Below are positions 26,711 through 38,112 of a DNA stretch of 64,000 bases, in pieces. Location of the stretch: positions 1 to 64,000 of the forward strand of contig QANZ01043248.1 of the NCBI GenBank assembly GCA_003254925.1, given 5' to 3'. Each line of letters opens with the position of its first letter. Position 1 is the first letter of the stretch. The DNA is from Chamaecrista fasciculata. Lineage: Eukaryota > Streptophyta > Magnoliopsida > Fabales > Fabaceae. The position numbers were made by a program, and so were the translations under genes. The notes under the pieces are model-generated. The model ran no database searches. It was not told the DNA's origin and was given only the letters and a program-made list of their open reading frames with translations.

Positions 26711-26895
26711 AAAGTACGCTGTAATAAAATCAAATGACAAAAACATTTTCATTTCATGGATGCTTTGTTTTGGAGTTACATTGACAAAATCTCTCCACAT
26801 GATCTAAAAAATTTCTATTGTTCATTTCGGAAAGAGACAGCAAAAGTTCAAATTCTTCTTGTTTTGGTGTTGCTCTCCAGCACACTCACTGGAGT

Positions 26896-28682
26896 TTATG
26901 TACTTGCACGTTGCAATGCTTGTATCCTCTCCCTCTCTACCATCAAATTGAAGCACCTGGACACTGCCTCCTATATAATATTAATAACCACCAAAACCCT
27001 TATTAAGTCTTAAATTCCGTTTCCAAAAAAAAAGGAAAGGAAAACTAAAAAGCAAAAATCATTTGCTTGAAAGGTTAGTGACTGAATGTCGTGTCATTTA
27101 CCTCATCTACATATCCACAAGCTCTAATGGAAGCTCTTACAGGAAAAATTTTCAGTGGGGAAAGCTCATTTGATGCAGAGATAAGTGCAGATGCTGCAAC
27201 AACTGATGGTTTGAACCCCAAATACCTGATATCTAGAGACAAAGAAGTGAAAAAACCAAAGTCAGAGTTTGAGTGGATTGAATATTTGAGAAAATCAAGA
27301 GCAATAAGGTAAGTAATAGTACCATCTTGAGCATTGAAGATAATCTGTGAAGCTCGCTGTTTGAGTGATTGTTTGAAAGATGGGTCTTTGACTTTGAGGT
27401 CAAGCTCGGCTAAAGAGATGAAGATATGCAAGAAAGAGAAGGGTGTAATGGATCTCATACGCCATTTTAGAGCCCCAAGAATAAGAAGCTCCATTCTCCC
27501 AACATTTTGTGCATCAATAATGTTGCAACCTTCTATCTGTTTCATTCATCACAAAGCTTACTCGTTTGTTGCTAGTGCTACTTTCTAGTTTGGCTAAATT
27601 GCATAAATCTCCCCTGAACTTGAGTCATTGTGCAAAATAATCTCTATAAATATTGAAAAATGATGAAAGATCCCATGAACTTTTGATTTTGTGCAAATAA
27701 ATCCTTTTGTTAAAATTTTCATTGAAAATTTTCAAGATTTTTATTTGTATTGGCTTCTAGTAATTAAAATAATAATTAATTTTTAATTTTGGTTCAATGT
27801 TAACATAACAACAGTAATAAAATTATATAAATAATTTATTTTTTTCAATAAAAATCTTAAAAGAAAGAATCTTTTACACAAAATTAAAAGTTCAAAAGGT
27901 CTTTCATTATTTTTTGAAGTTCAGTGGATTTCTTACAAAATGAGTAAAGTTTAGTAGGGGTTTTACGCATTTTAACCATCTACATTTTATCCTACGTTTT
28001 ATGTGTGTGTGTGTGTACAACCATATATATATATATATGTATGTATGTATATGTTGAAGACTTGCCTACCTGCTGCTGCAAATGAGTAAGAGAGAAGGGT
28101 GTGTTGGTCATCTTTGAAGCCAGAGAAAGACAGGAGATGATAATGAGCCTTGGCAACCACGGCTTTCCCTGCTGCAAACTCAGAGCACCAGTTGCATTAT
28201 TTGGTTTCCAAGAAAATGTGGGAAAAGAAAACAAGCGCATTTTGAATTCTCTCTCTCTCACTCTATATATATATAATAAAAACCAAAATGAATAATTTCA
28301 TTGCTATCAAGAAATGAATCCGTTAGTGGTTGTTAAGTTACCTCAATCTCATGCCTGAACAAGAAACGGTCCATGTAATTCACAGCAAGGTAAGATACAA
28401 ATGGGTCCAAATTGCAGGAAGATTGAAGCTGCAAGAGACAGACAAAGCCATAGTTTAAAAAACCAAAGCACCACAGAAAATGTGACAAGAACAAGAACAA
28501 GAAGAGATATATTAAAATTGGAAAGAGACCTGTGATATCAGAGAAATAGCTTCACCCCTATACGACAAGTATTGATGGATGGGCATATGATCAGATTCCA
28601 AGGCAAGGATTTGTGAGAAACTAGAGTCTTGCTCTTGCTTCCCCTCCAAGTTGCCTAGAGGGTATTCAAGATCAAACTCCAT
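26896..28682 (-). CDS. D-type cyclin, CYCD6-like, copy b, 253 aa
   Basis: This is the tandem paralogue of the gene at 23788-25506. The exons are 28682-28530, 28428-28342, 28171-28070, 27536-27323, 27232-27102 and 26970-26896; all borders are GT-AG and the total is 254 codons. Cyclin-box residues are kept: YLAVNYMDRFL, PWLPRLIIISCLSLASKM, MELLILGALKWRM, IRYLGFKPSVVAASA. Differences from copy a are HLQQQ at the end of exon 3, where a CA/TA microsatellite follows the splice donor, and the C-terminus. There, about 36 extra bases introduce an earlier stop, so the protein ends LQRAST instead of RANKRRKT. A TATAAATA box on the minus strand lies near 28915-28922. Both copies look functional. Confidence 0.9.
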
Positions 28683-29343
28683 CGCAATTCAAGGAAGAGA
28701 AAGAAATCTCTGGAGATAGAAAAGAAAGAGAGAAACTTGGGTTTTGATGAAGACGATGATAAAGAAACAGTGTTGTTGTCCTCTGTGTTGGATCCTTTGT
28801 TCCTCTCTGATTGCAGCTTTTTTCACATAAAAGTCAGGGAAAGCAAGAGATGTGAAAGGCGAGGAGCATCTGGAGAATTGGGCATGTCTTATTGTCTTAT
28901 ATTAGTTCAAATATTTATAGGCACAACTTATATAAATACATATTCAGGTGAAGAAGGTTGACATGAATATATGATGATGAGACATGTCAACTTGAAAATC
29001 TTATTAAAATCGGACCCGCATCTGTGATCGAACTGTGATATGATATAATTAAATATATATATATATATATTTTATATAATAAAAAACATATATCATGAAT
29101 TTAATATAATAAATAATAAATTAATTATAGTTTTATTTGTTTCTTTAAAATGCTTCAAATTTTAATATTTAAAGCCTTTTGGGTTTTTAAATAGCGTTTT
29201 TTGGGCCTGAAAGGATTTTAAAATAGTCACTTTAATGTTTTTTTTTTTACCAAACAGTTCATAGAAAAGATATCATTTTAGCTTGGAACTTAAAAAAGAA
29301 AAAAAAAAAATCTATAACCCATTTTTCTGATTCTTGATCAGTT

Positions 29344-29362
29344 CTTTTTTTTTTGGGCCAAA
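29344..29362 (-). mobile_element. Micro poly(A) insertion with an empty site in the paralogous unit
   Basis: The minus-strand insert is TTTGGCCCAAAAAAAAAAG, between exact copies of ATTCTTGATCAGTT (29330-29343 and 29363-29376). The matching place in unit 1, at about 26066-26079, carries a single ATTCTTGATCAGTT and no insert. Confidence 0.8.
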
Positions 29363-31277
29363 ATTCTTGATCAGTTGAAACTGTTCTTGATTGATTAAAT
29401 TATCAACTAATTTTCAATTTCTTCTTCTGGATCGGATTAGACATTGATTCCTAGAAAAATGACACGAATTTGGTTAAAATGTGGGATTAGCTTTTGGCTT
29501 TTAGTGAGTGTTTGGAAAACTCGTTTTGCTTAGTAAAGAAAAGGAAATAAAGCAGCAACACTTCTGTTCCTTTCAATTATAAACCTGAATTCTTTACCTT
29601 CTTTCTTCCCATTGACTTGTCCTCTATCTCTTCTCTTCCCATACCAAAACAATTCACTTCTTCTCTTACTAAACCTGTTAATCATGATAATGCCATATAA
29701 TTGATGAAAAACAGAGGGGGTTAAAATTTGTTTGATGGAGTTAATGTTGGTGCAGATTTGATCACATGATGATGATGCATAAGGGGGATCATGTGTCAGA
29801 AAGACCCAGTTGAAATGAGTTCCAACTAACTGGAAAATTTCTGTAAGGTTCTGGGATTTGGGTTGTGAAAAGTGTTGGACTCTTCCTACATGTGATTCAA
29901 GGGAGACAATCATGCCAACTTTGTACTCTCTTACCTTCAAATTATTATGGCCCTTAATTTTGGTTTTCTCTTCAAAATTACAAAGAGTTAATTTTATAGG
30001 GCATGATAAGGGAACAGTGGAAAAGCCAAACCAGACAGGAAAAGTCAGAAAATGATAAAAAAAAGACCAAATGCTTCGATTTTTGAACATGACCAACTTT
30101 GTACTGTATTATAATATAAAACTTATTAACTAGTTAATCTCTATTTGGTCATGTTCTTATTATCTCTAACAACCTACTTTTATTAAGTGACTTCTACACA
30201 CACGTGTTGCATGCTTCACCTTTCGAATTATATATCATTCTTTTATTGACATGGAAGTGCAAATCAACCTCACATGATCATTATGATTAGAATTTTGGGA
30301 ATTGATATATAGAGTGATCGAGCTCGCATTCCAAAAAGTTCGACTCCACTCTAGACATAAAAGAAACATCCTGACTCGTGTCTTTTTACAAATAAAAATA
30401 CTATTAATTAAAAAGAAAGAAAGTAATGAGACATGGAGTTGAGCTGTTGAGAACTAGTGCTCTCTGTAACATAACCCTATAATTATATGAAGTGTTTAGG
30501 TCATAACATGATGATTTCGAACATATATAGGTGACTTCAAAAAGCATTAATTAATGATATCAACAAATGAAATCATTGTTGATCGAATAATATAGTTGTT
30601 TTGTTAAAATTGAAATTATATGATGCAAGAAATTGCTGATCAATAATAGGGATCGGATCGGTGAGAAATTGAGACGACATAAACATAAAGAGAGCGAATA
30701 CCAAGAGAGGTGAAGCCAAATAGCTTTCAACTTTGTGTCAATGAAGCTGGCTTTGGAGAAATGTAACTTTCATATAAAGCTTTTCAGAACTCTTTCTGTT
30801 TGTTCTTTTCTTTCTCTTCTAGTTTTAGTGGCTGTCTTCTTCTTCACTTAGATTCCAACCACGCAACACTATCCTCAAATTATACATCATAACTCATACT
30901 CATAACTATGATTCTTTATTTCATTAATTTAACTTGTTGGGACTCTGAGACTTCTCACTATTATAATGCAGATGATACCATGATGGTGTTTTTAATTTTA
31001 CTAACGAACTAATTATTATATTGAGCTTTTTTTGGGCCAGATTAAACATATATATTAGATTGGACAAATACGAAATTAAAGGCCCACAATCATGTTGAGC
31101 CTATTAATAAATATTAAACAATATCATGTTTACCAAAGAGAGACAGAGAGGACTTTCAAAAACAAAATAGAGAGACATAGAGGGAAGGCCCAGTCTTTTT
31201 TGTTTTTGTCCAAATTGCACCCAAAAAGTAGCTTAAAATCTCAGTTGGGTCTAAACAACTAGCAATCATCAATTTTT

Positions 31278-31292
31278 TTTTTTTGGTAAAGA
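31278..31292 (-). mobile_element. Micro poly(A) insertion, 18-bp target repeat
   Basis: The minus-strand insert is TCTTTACCAAAAAAA. It lies between exact copies of TAGCAATCATCAATTTTT (31260-31277 and 31293-31310), the longest duplication of the set. Part of the T-run could be assigned to either insert or repeat. Confidence 0.7.
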
Positions 31293-32011
31293 TAGCAATC
31301 ATCAATTTTTCTATCTTTATTTTGAACTTTGAAGTGTGGATTTATTGACAAAAAAAAAGTATGGATTTAGTTAAATTAGTAGTATTTCATATTTCTCTAA
31401 AGTTTACTTGTCATTTATGGAATAAAGAGTTTAGTTGTTGATACAAATATATTTTTAATAGTGTCTCTTTCACAATTAAAACATACATATCATGAGCTAA
31501 AAGTCTTTAGTTTCATCATATCATGTCCCACTTCATAATCACAACTTTTATTTTTGTAGCCACATGTTCAATCAAATATAATCTTGAGTCCAACTCCAAC
31601 TTATGATGTGAAATATTGACAATCTTAGAAAACCATGGACAAAACTTATATTATATTTTCTACACCTTTTTACATATATATATAAATTCACTTTTCCAAA
31701 TTGTTGCAATAATTCATGCTTTAGGAATTTAAAGATCCCATGTGGGTTTATCAAATCACTATTGGAAATACATGGGAAGTGAATTATCCTTTGTATTTTT
31801 GGTATATTTTAGAAAGATAAAAGAAAAGGTAGAGAAAGAAAGTATAGATCCTACAAATGTGAGACTTTTATTTTCTCTCTCTACCTCTTTTTTTTTTTAT
31901 CTCTCTACAAATATAAAAAATGCTCAAAATAAAATGTAGAGAATCCAAATTCATCATTATTTGTTGAAAATTAAATTTATTTCCTACTTTGATATACACT
32001 TTAATCAGCAT

Positions 32012-32028
32012 TTTTTTTTTTGGCCTGA
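32012..32028 (-). mobile_element. Micro poly(A) insertion, TCAGGCC tag
   Basis: The minus-strand insert is TCAGGCCAAAAAAAAAA, between exact copies of ACTTTAATCAGCAT (31998-32011 and 32029-32042). It shares its tag with the insert at 23055-23073. Confidence 0.7.
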
Positions 32029-32383
32029 ACTTTAATCAGCATCTTTAGGCCATAGACTAAAAATTTTAATAACTGTTAACCAACCATTCATAACTATTTC
32101 CAACTAAAAAATAAAATCTTGCCATTAAGTGAAAACGTGAATCATGTATCAATAGAGAATAGAAGGTGAGAGATGAGATCAAAAGATACCCCTATTTATT
32201 TGTTGCTTTGCTATGGGAATAGAAAAGCAACAATAATAATGTAAAGAGGAATATCCTTTCTTTAATTAGGTACTCAATAATGGAGGAAATGCTCATTCAA
32301 GTTTGACTATATGCGTCCAACCCAACTTGATATTATGTTATTCATTTCAAAACTCAAATTCAATTTTAGGTGTGATAACTTGA

Positions 32384-33112
32384 TGGGTGTGTTTGGTATG
32401 CTTTGATCTTATACCTGTCATCTTATATACTATGTATCTTGGATGTTTGACGTTTGGTAACGTCATGATGTCGTCATACGTCGACATCCAAGATAATACC
32501 ATGTCATCAGATGACAGCAAAAAGGGTGTAATCTGATGTCTACACAAAAACTATGTTATCTCAGATGACAGGGTTTGCAAGAGCATTTTTCAATCAAAGT
32601 TCCAATTTTACCCTTTTTGGTTTATTTGTTTTTTTATTAAAACCTACTATATATTTGGTTCCTAAATTTATAACTAGTCAACTAATTTGTTAATGAATAA
32701 TCAAATATATGATTCATTTATCGAATTATTTTAATTGTTAATAATTTAGTCATTGGGTCGAATTTAGGGACCAAAAAAGAAATTTAATATAAATTTAGGG
32801 ATAAATTAATAAGTATAAATTTAGAGATCAAATAATATAAAATCAGTTCAAATTTAATAAATAAATCATATATTTATTTTAAAAATATTAATATATGTTT
32901 TTAAGATGTTAATAAGGGTAAATATAGAAATTTAAAGAAAATTAATATTATTCACAAGAGTACCAAACATATGCATCTTATATATCTGACATCTACTATT
33001 TGTCATACAAACATTGATATTATAAATATCAGATATCTTATACTATGGTATCACATACCACAACATCTGAGATACTACGATATTTGAGATGACAACGTAT
33101 CAAACGCACCCT
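32384..33112. mobile_element. Candidate non-autonomous DNA transposon
   Basis: The left end GGGTGTGTTTGGTA and the right end TATCAAACGCACCC are inverted copies with two mismatches. Subterminal sequences on both sides share words such as 'gatgacag', 'catctga' and 'atctta'. No convincing target duplication was found. The ends resemble hAT or Mutator MITEs. There is no coding capacity. Confidence 0.5.
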
Positions 33113-33551
33113 AATATTTTTGTTATTCTATGTTTAGTTATCTAATGATAAAGTCACAATGATCTAAAATTTGTATTAAAAAATAAAAGTAAAACAAAAA
33201 TCTTAAATCAAGCTAAAAAGTACAACATTTTTTCTTTTTACTATTTTATAAAGCATCAAAACCCTGCTTATTTCCTGACTTGCAAAAATCACAGTCTCAT
33301 TTCGTTAGATCAATCAAACAATAATTACACAATATCCAAATATATATATATACAACTTTTTCAAACATCGTTTTATCATTATTTTTTGGGTCTTTTTGTT
33401 TCTTTTGCAAGAGAATTCCGTGCCGAAGAAGCCAAACCTTGCAGAAAAGTGAAATTTGATAACACAAAACATGGAAAATGCAGAAACGCTTTATGTTTTA
33501 CTCTGTCTTCCATTGTGATTTCAGGCATCCACACCACACTACCTCCACAAA

Positions 33552-34881
33552 TCATTCCGTATTGGGGAGCCGACCCGTTCCATAATCGGGTCCGGGTCTT
33601 TGTGGTTCGTGCCTCCCGGCTATCGCCATCACCGGATAAACAGGTGCACCGCCGGAATTCGGGACTGCATGATATACCGGCTGCCTCACACCGTCTGGAA
33701 CCACCCTCACTCCTGCCGCATCGTACGGATGCACCACCCCCATGGGTCTCATCCCTCCGCCGTATACTTGACCCGAACCCGGAACGAAATTATGGTACCC
33801 CATTGGCACCTGATGATGAGCCGGCATCACTCCCTGGTATGGTTGGGCATAATGTACCGGCGGAATCGAAACTTTACCGGGTTGAACCGGAACCGGGGCT
33901 GGAATATAGTACATCGGGACGGGTTGTACGGAGTGACCCGGGTAAGTCGGATCCGGAGCACTGTAGTGCATCATGGGGTTCCCGGCGCTTCCCATTTGGA
34001 AAGCGTCGGATTGATTTTCTTTATTTGTGTCGGTGACCGGAACCGGGTTATCGGGTTTGGTTCTGACCGGCGGGAGATTATTAGGGATGGAGGGGACGTT
34101 GGGGACGGATGAGGTGGAACCATAGGGGGAAGGGGCAACCGGAGCCGGAGAACCGGGATCGGAGCAAGAGACATTGTCGTTGAGGATGGGTCGGGTTTTG
34201 GGTCTGGGTTCACGGTCGTCGGAGTTTTCCAATCCGAAGAGATAATCAGGTACTTCGGAAATCATGGAGGAGGCTTCGGAGCGGTTTCGCTCTAGGCGGC
34301 TGTTAAGGGCGTCGACGAACCAATTCTCGCGATTGGCGGAGCCGTCGAGGAGGGAGGTGATACTGCTCGCTCTAGAATCTTCTCCCTTCACGAATAGAAA
34401 GAGACGGAGCCGAGCAGAGCGAGGGTTTTGATTCTGTGCGACGCGCTCGTACTCGTCCATCATATTCTCCACGTCCTCGTCCGTCGTCACGGAGATTAAC
34501 GCGTCCAGATCCTCATTGGGAAGTTGGTACTTCACTGTTATATTGCTGCTCCCTGTACCCAATCATAACTGAAATTAGTTACTCACAGTATCACAATAAT
34601 CACACCACACAACTTAATTTGATGAATTCCAGACAGTACTAACCTGAGAGTTTTGCAAGCTTGATGAGGAGGCCAGAGAAAGAGACGGAGCGGTGGACGG
34701 CGACGATCCGAGTGTCACCGCCGACGTACCGGAGCTGGTTGTCGTGGGGACGGGGGATTATCTTGCCGCCGAAGCTGCACATGAACCGGACACGTGGCAG
34801 GGGCTCCTGGAATTGCTCCGACCGAGGCGAAGAAGCCACCGAGTCGGCGTCGTATTCCATCGCCGGATGATGCGACGCCAT
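33552..34881 (-). CDS. PB1-domain protein, 2 exons, 412 aa
   Basis: The exons are 34881-34644 and 34552-33552; phases agree and the total is 413 codons. The PB1 (Phox/Bem1, octicosapeptide) domain covers about 30-118: RVRFMCSFGGKIIPRP, YVGGDTRIVAVHRS, KYQLPNEDLDALISVTTDED and VENMMDEYER. PB1 domains mediate protein-protein pairing; the OPCA acidic motif DEDVENMMDEY is present, while a basic Lys is kept in the first strand (GGKI). The rest is low-complexity, rich in Pro, Tyr, Gly and Met with no other domain. The GC-rich second exon yields long false frames on the other strand. Family members are plant proteins of mostly unknown function, some acting with kinases or in scaffolds. Confidence 0.92.
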
Positions 34882-34969
34882 TTTCCGGCACCGGCGGCAG
34901 ACTGGAGACTGGTGATGATGAAGTTACTTTATTCGTACTGGATTCTGTGGTCATGACTCAGATGGATGT

Positions 34970-34977
34970 ATATATAT
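34970..34977 (-). promoter_or_regulatory. TATA box of the PB1 gene
   Basis: TATATATA on the minus strand lies about 90 bases before the ATG at 34881, a reasonable distance for a short leader. Confidence 0.5.
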
Positions 34978-37127
34978 AAGGGAAGCGATGCGAGAAGTGA
35001 AGATGATATTGAATTATACAAATCGATAATGCGTTTGTCTGGTGAGTGATGACGCACGGTTAGGTTGGTTTTTCTCTACCAATTTTGTCCAACAAAATTA
35101 ATTCACTTTCTTTAATTTGCTTAATTATATCTGGATCATAATCACCAATCACCAATCGGCAGTGAGCAATATTGATAAAGGGCTGTGAAGTGAAGTGTGA
35201 ACAATTTTCAAATGCTCTAATTGCCAGTTGAGGAAAAAGGTGAGTAAAAAAAGTGTAGCCAATCATTAAAGAAGCTTAAATTGTTTAATAATTAATGGGA
35301 GATCAAAATAAAATAAACATGTCAACGAATAAGAAACTGGGAATGAGTGGCTACGAATCACCGTGATGATTGATGAGAAACAATGAGATCATATATGCAT
35401 GGATCGGTTTGTATATAATATAAAACTTGTGGGCGGCAAACACAAGCGCTAGTTGTTGTTGTCATCCGAAAAAATTCAATTGTTGAGTTTAGAAATAGAA
35501 AGGGGTGGTGGTCCTGAACGAAAGAAATGGTGAGAGATGTAGGGGCAATTATGAAATAATAAGATGTGGTGGCCATTCAACTTTGGGGATATATTCAGAA
35601 GGAATAGGAATATATATGTGTGAGATTTCAGATTTGGCATTTAAAAGTTGGGCCACCCCCACACATGTTATTTCAATTCGATCTAAAGGATCAACGGCAT
35701 TTACATGCACTAATTTTGATGCATAGATAGCTATAACACCAAAGCTTTTGTCCTCATATGACCCACCCCCTAATCATGCTCTTCTCAAGACAAAAATCAT
35801 TGGGATAACATTCTTCCCATAGATTTCAAACAAATTTCTCGAAATTAAAATATCAAAACAAATTGAAGATATAAATATATCATGTTTGGAGAATTTGGTA
35901 TTAATTTAAGACAAACATGGGGAAATCGGGGGATCCAATGATACCATTTCATTCATAATGATGGTACAACAACTGTGAATGTGGAGCTTCAATGGACCAA
36001 GAGATCAAAATATAGATAATTTAGAGTTTTGTTAAAGTAAAAAAAATTATACTAGTCAAAAACTCAGAGTCAGACTACAACTATTAAACACAATATAACA
36101 GAGGATAAAAGTATAAAACAACACAAAACAAAAAAGTAACCAATTGAATTATATATAGGTATATATTCGATAAAAATTAAAAAATAATACTGTTATATAT
36201 CATTACTATCACTCTCAGATATAAAGTAGTGAACCAGTGGAGTATTAAAAAATGGAAACTATATATGAAGATTAGCGTAAAGATTCGATGCATCACCTAG
36301 GTGAAAAATTTGTATAAATCCATACTTGTTGCACCCGATCACAAACAATTTAAAGAGTATAATATTAATGACATTTTTGTATTTTCTTCATATAGGTTTG
36401 TAATATGTAACTTTCGAACGCTCAATTGATCGAAAAAGCTTACATTTGCAAGCACTTGTCTGCGTGTGTATGTATTTATATTCTCATATATAAAGACTTC
36501 CCCACTTGAGCAAATTATGATTCCAGGAATACTACGCGATATTCATAAATCATAATTAAAGAACTACTATATTACTTGAGACCTGATTGACCCGGAAATA
36601 TAAAATAATTAAAGATAAAACAAGGTGTATTCTCACGCTTTATAATTTCTAATAAGTATCAACAGAGCTTGAATTTAGGGAAACTTAAAAACTATTTTTT
36701 CATAATGTAGTGAAATTCAAATATTATTCATTAAAAAAGATATTTATATTTAGTGTTCGATAATATATTAAATAGGATTCTCTCCGGTTAAAAAAATATT
36801 TACAGAAAACAAATTAAAAAAATCGAGTAAGTTAATTGCGATTAAAAAGACGTCTTTGTTTGTGGGCAATTTAACATCACGGACGGTGGGTATAATCATT
36901 TTTATAACGAATCATCTCAATGACAGACAAATAAAGCAACCAATCCCATTGAAAGAGGCTTAAAGCATACTAACAAGTAACAACACATTTCACGTTAATT
37001 AATTAATACTAGTTGCAACAATATAAACTTTATTCTCATTTATGATTACGTACGAATACTCTAAAAATGACTACTCTGTTTGGCCTCATATGAATTTGTT
37101 CATTAAGTGGAATAAACTTCTTTCTAT

Positions 37128-37140
37128 ATTTTTTTTGGCC
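37128..37140 (-). mobile_element. Micro poly(A) insertion GGCCAAAAAAAAT
   Basis: The 13-nt insert, read on the minus strand, lies between exact copies of AAACTTCTTTCTAT (37114-37127 and 37141-37154). Confidence 0.65.
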
Positions 37141-37614
37141 AAACTTCTTTCTATTTATTATTAAGCAAGAATCATATTTATTTTTTTGTTCTCTTCAAAG
37201 TGTTTCCTATTTTGGGGAAAGTAGGGCGTAGTGTACTATGAGGTGGAATACCAACCAGGCAAACACAGCTAGCTTGAAAGCAGAAAGGTGAGATTTCATA
37301 TCACAGCCCAAAAGAGAAACTCATAAATTTGGACAATCATCTGGGCTTAGAAGAAAGGGCCCAAATCAGGCCCATATTGCAAACATTTGTTGACAATTTT
37401 GCAATACAATTTTTATTTTGATTGGAAGATTCATTTCTCATTAGAAATAATATTTACATATACATTAACTAAAGCCACTGAAAAAAATATATATATCACG
37501 GGCCGTAACACACTAACTCATAAAAAGTTGCAATTTTCTTTCGGAATAATAACATGTTCAATTGAGATCTTTCTATTGTACTTCAAAATTCAAGTAAAAA
37601 ATCTAACAAAGCCT

Positions 37615-37632
37615 TTTTGGGCAAAAAAAAAT
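37615..37632 (+). mobile_element. Micro poly(A) insertion TTTTGGGCAAAAAAAAAT
   Basis: The 18-nt insert lies between exact 16-bp copies of AAATCTAACAAAGCCT (37599-37614 and 37633-37648). Confidence 0.7.
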
Positions 37633-37807
37633 AAATCTAACAAAGCCTAACCTTTCCTTTTTTAAAATGGCTACCATTCTAACAAAGTCTCGAGATTCTC
37701 AGTTACAGCTTTACTACTAGACAGTGCGTTATGCACTTATGCTTTGCCTGAAAAGCCAAATTGCAAAAAATTAAATAAGTTCCAAATACTTACCATCAAT
37801 TTTTTTT

Positions 37808-38112
37808 AGACACTGACACGGACACGGGACACGACACGGACACAGACACAGCGACACGTTAAACTCTCAAAATTACGCGACACGACACGGCATATATTTA
37901 TATATATAAATAATTAAATATTCATAATTTTTAATAAAAAATTTAAAAATTACAATTTCTATTCATAATATATGTCATATATATTATTATTTTCTCTTGT
38001 ATGTCATGTTAAAGTTACCAAAAATTAATTTATATTCTAAAATTTATAAATATGTGTCGTGTCGGTGTCGTATGAGTGTCGGACACTGACACGTGTCTGA
38101 CACGGAGACACG
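37808..38112. repeat. GACACG-rich dispersed element, copy 2
   Basis: This shares its GACACG-rich ends and AT-rich core with 11490-11810. The core words 'catatatttatatatataaataatt' and 'tctattcataatatat' occur in the same order and orientation. No target duplication was recognised. Confidence 0.6.

Larger units (their letters stand above)
26278..29595. repeat. Tandem duplication containing a cyclin gene, unit 2
   Basis: This is the longer copy of the unit at 23323-26277. The extra length includes a SINE-like insertion (26585-26710), about 36 bases in the last cyclin exon, a micro-insertion (29344-29362) and several small gains. Confidence 0.85.
29596..32383. other. Spacer without a supported gene
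   Basis: A 186-codon frame on the minus strand (ATG at 30090 to 29530) has no recognisable domain and runs into the duplicated unit, so it is not called. Two micro-insertions (31278-31292, 32012-32028) lie here. The rest is AT-rich. Confidence 0.45.
34978..37807. other. AT-rich spacer without a gene
   Basis: No coding region is supported. Two micro-insertions (37128-37140, 37615-37632) lie here. Confidence 0.5.

Noticed and set aside
29530..30090. A 186-codon frame on the minus strand
   Set aside because: No domain, signal or repeat is recognisable, and it crosses the end of the cyclin duplication. The upstream in-frame start at 30096 is TTG. Chance is as likely.
31015..31050. T-run followed by GGGCC, resembling a micro-insertion
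   Set aside because: No flanking direct repeat is present.
33386..34112. Long open frames on the plus strand (216 and 170 codons)
   Set aside because: They lie opposite the GC-rich second exon of the PB1-domain gene, which has a recognisable domain and correct splicing. They have no domain of their own.
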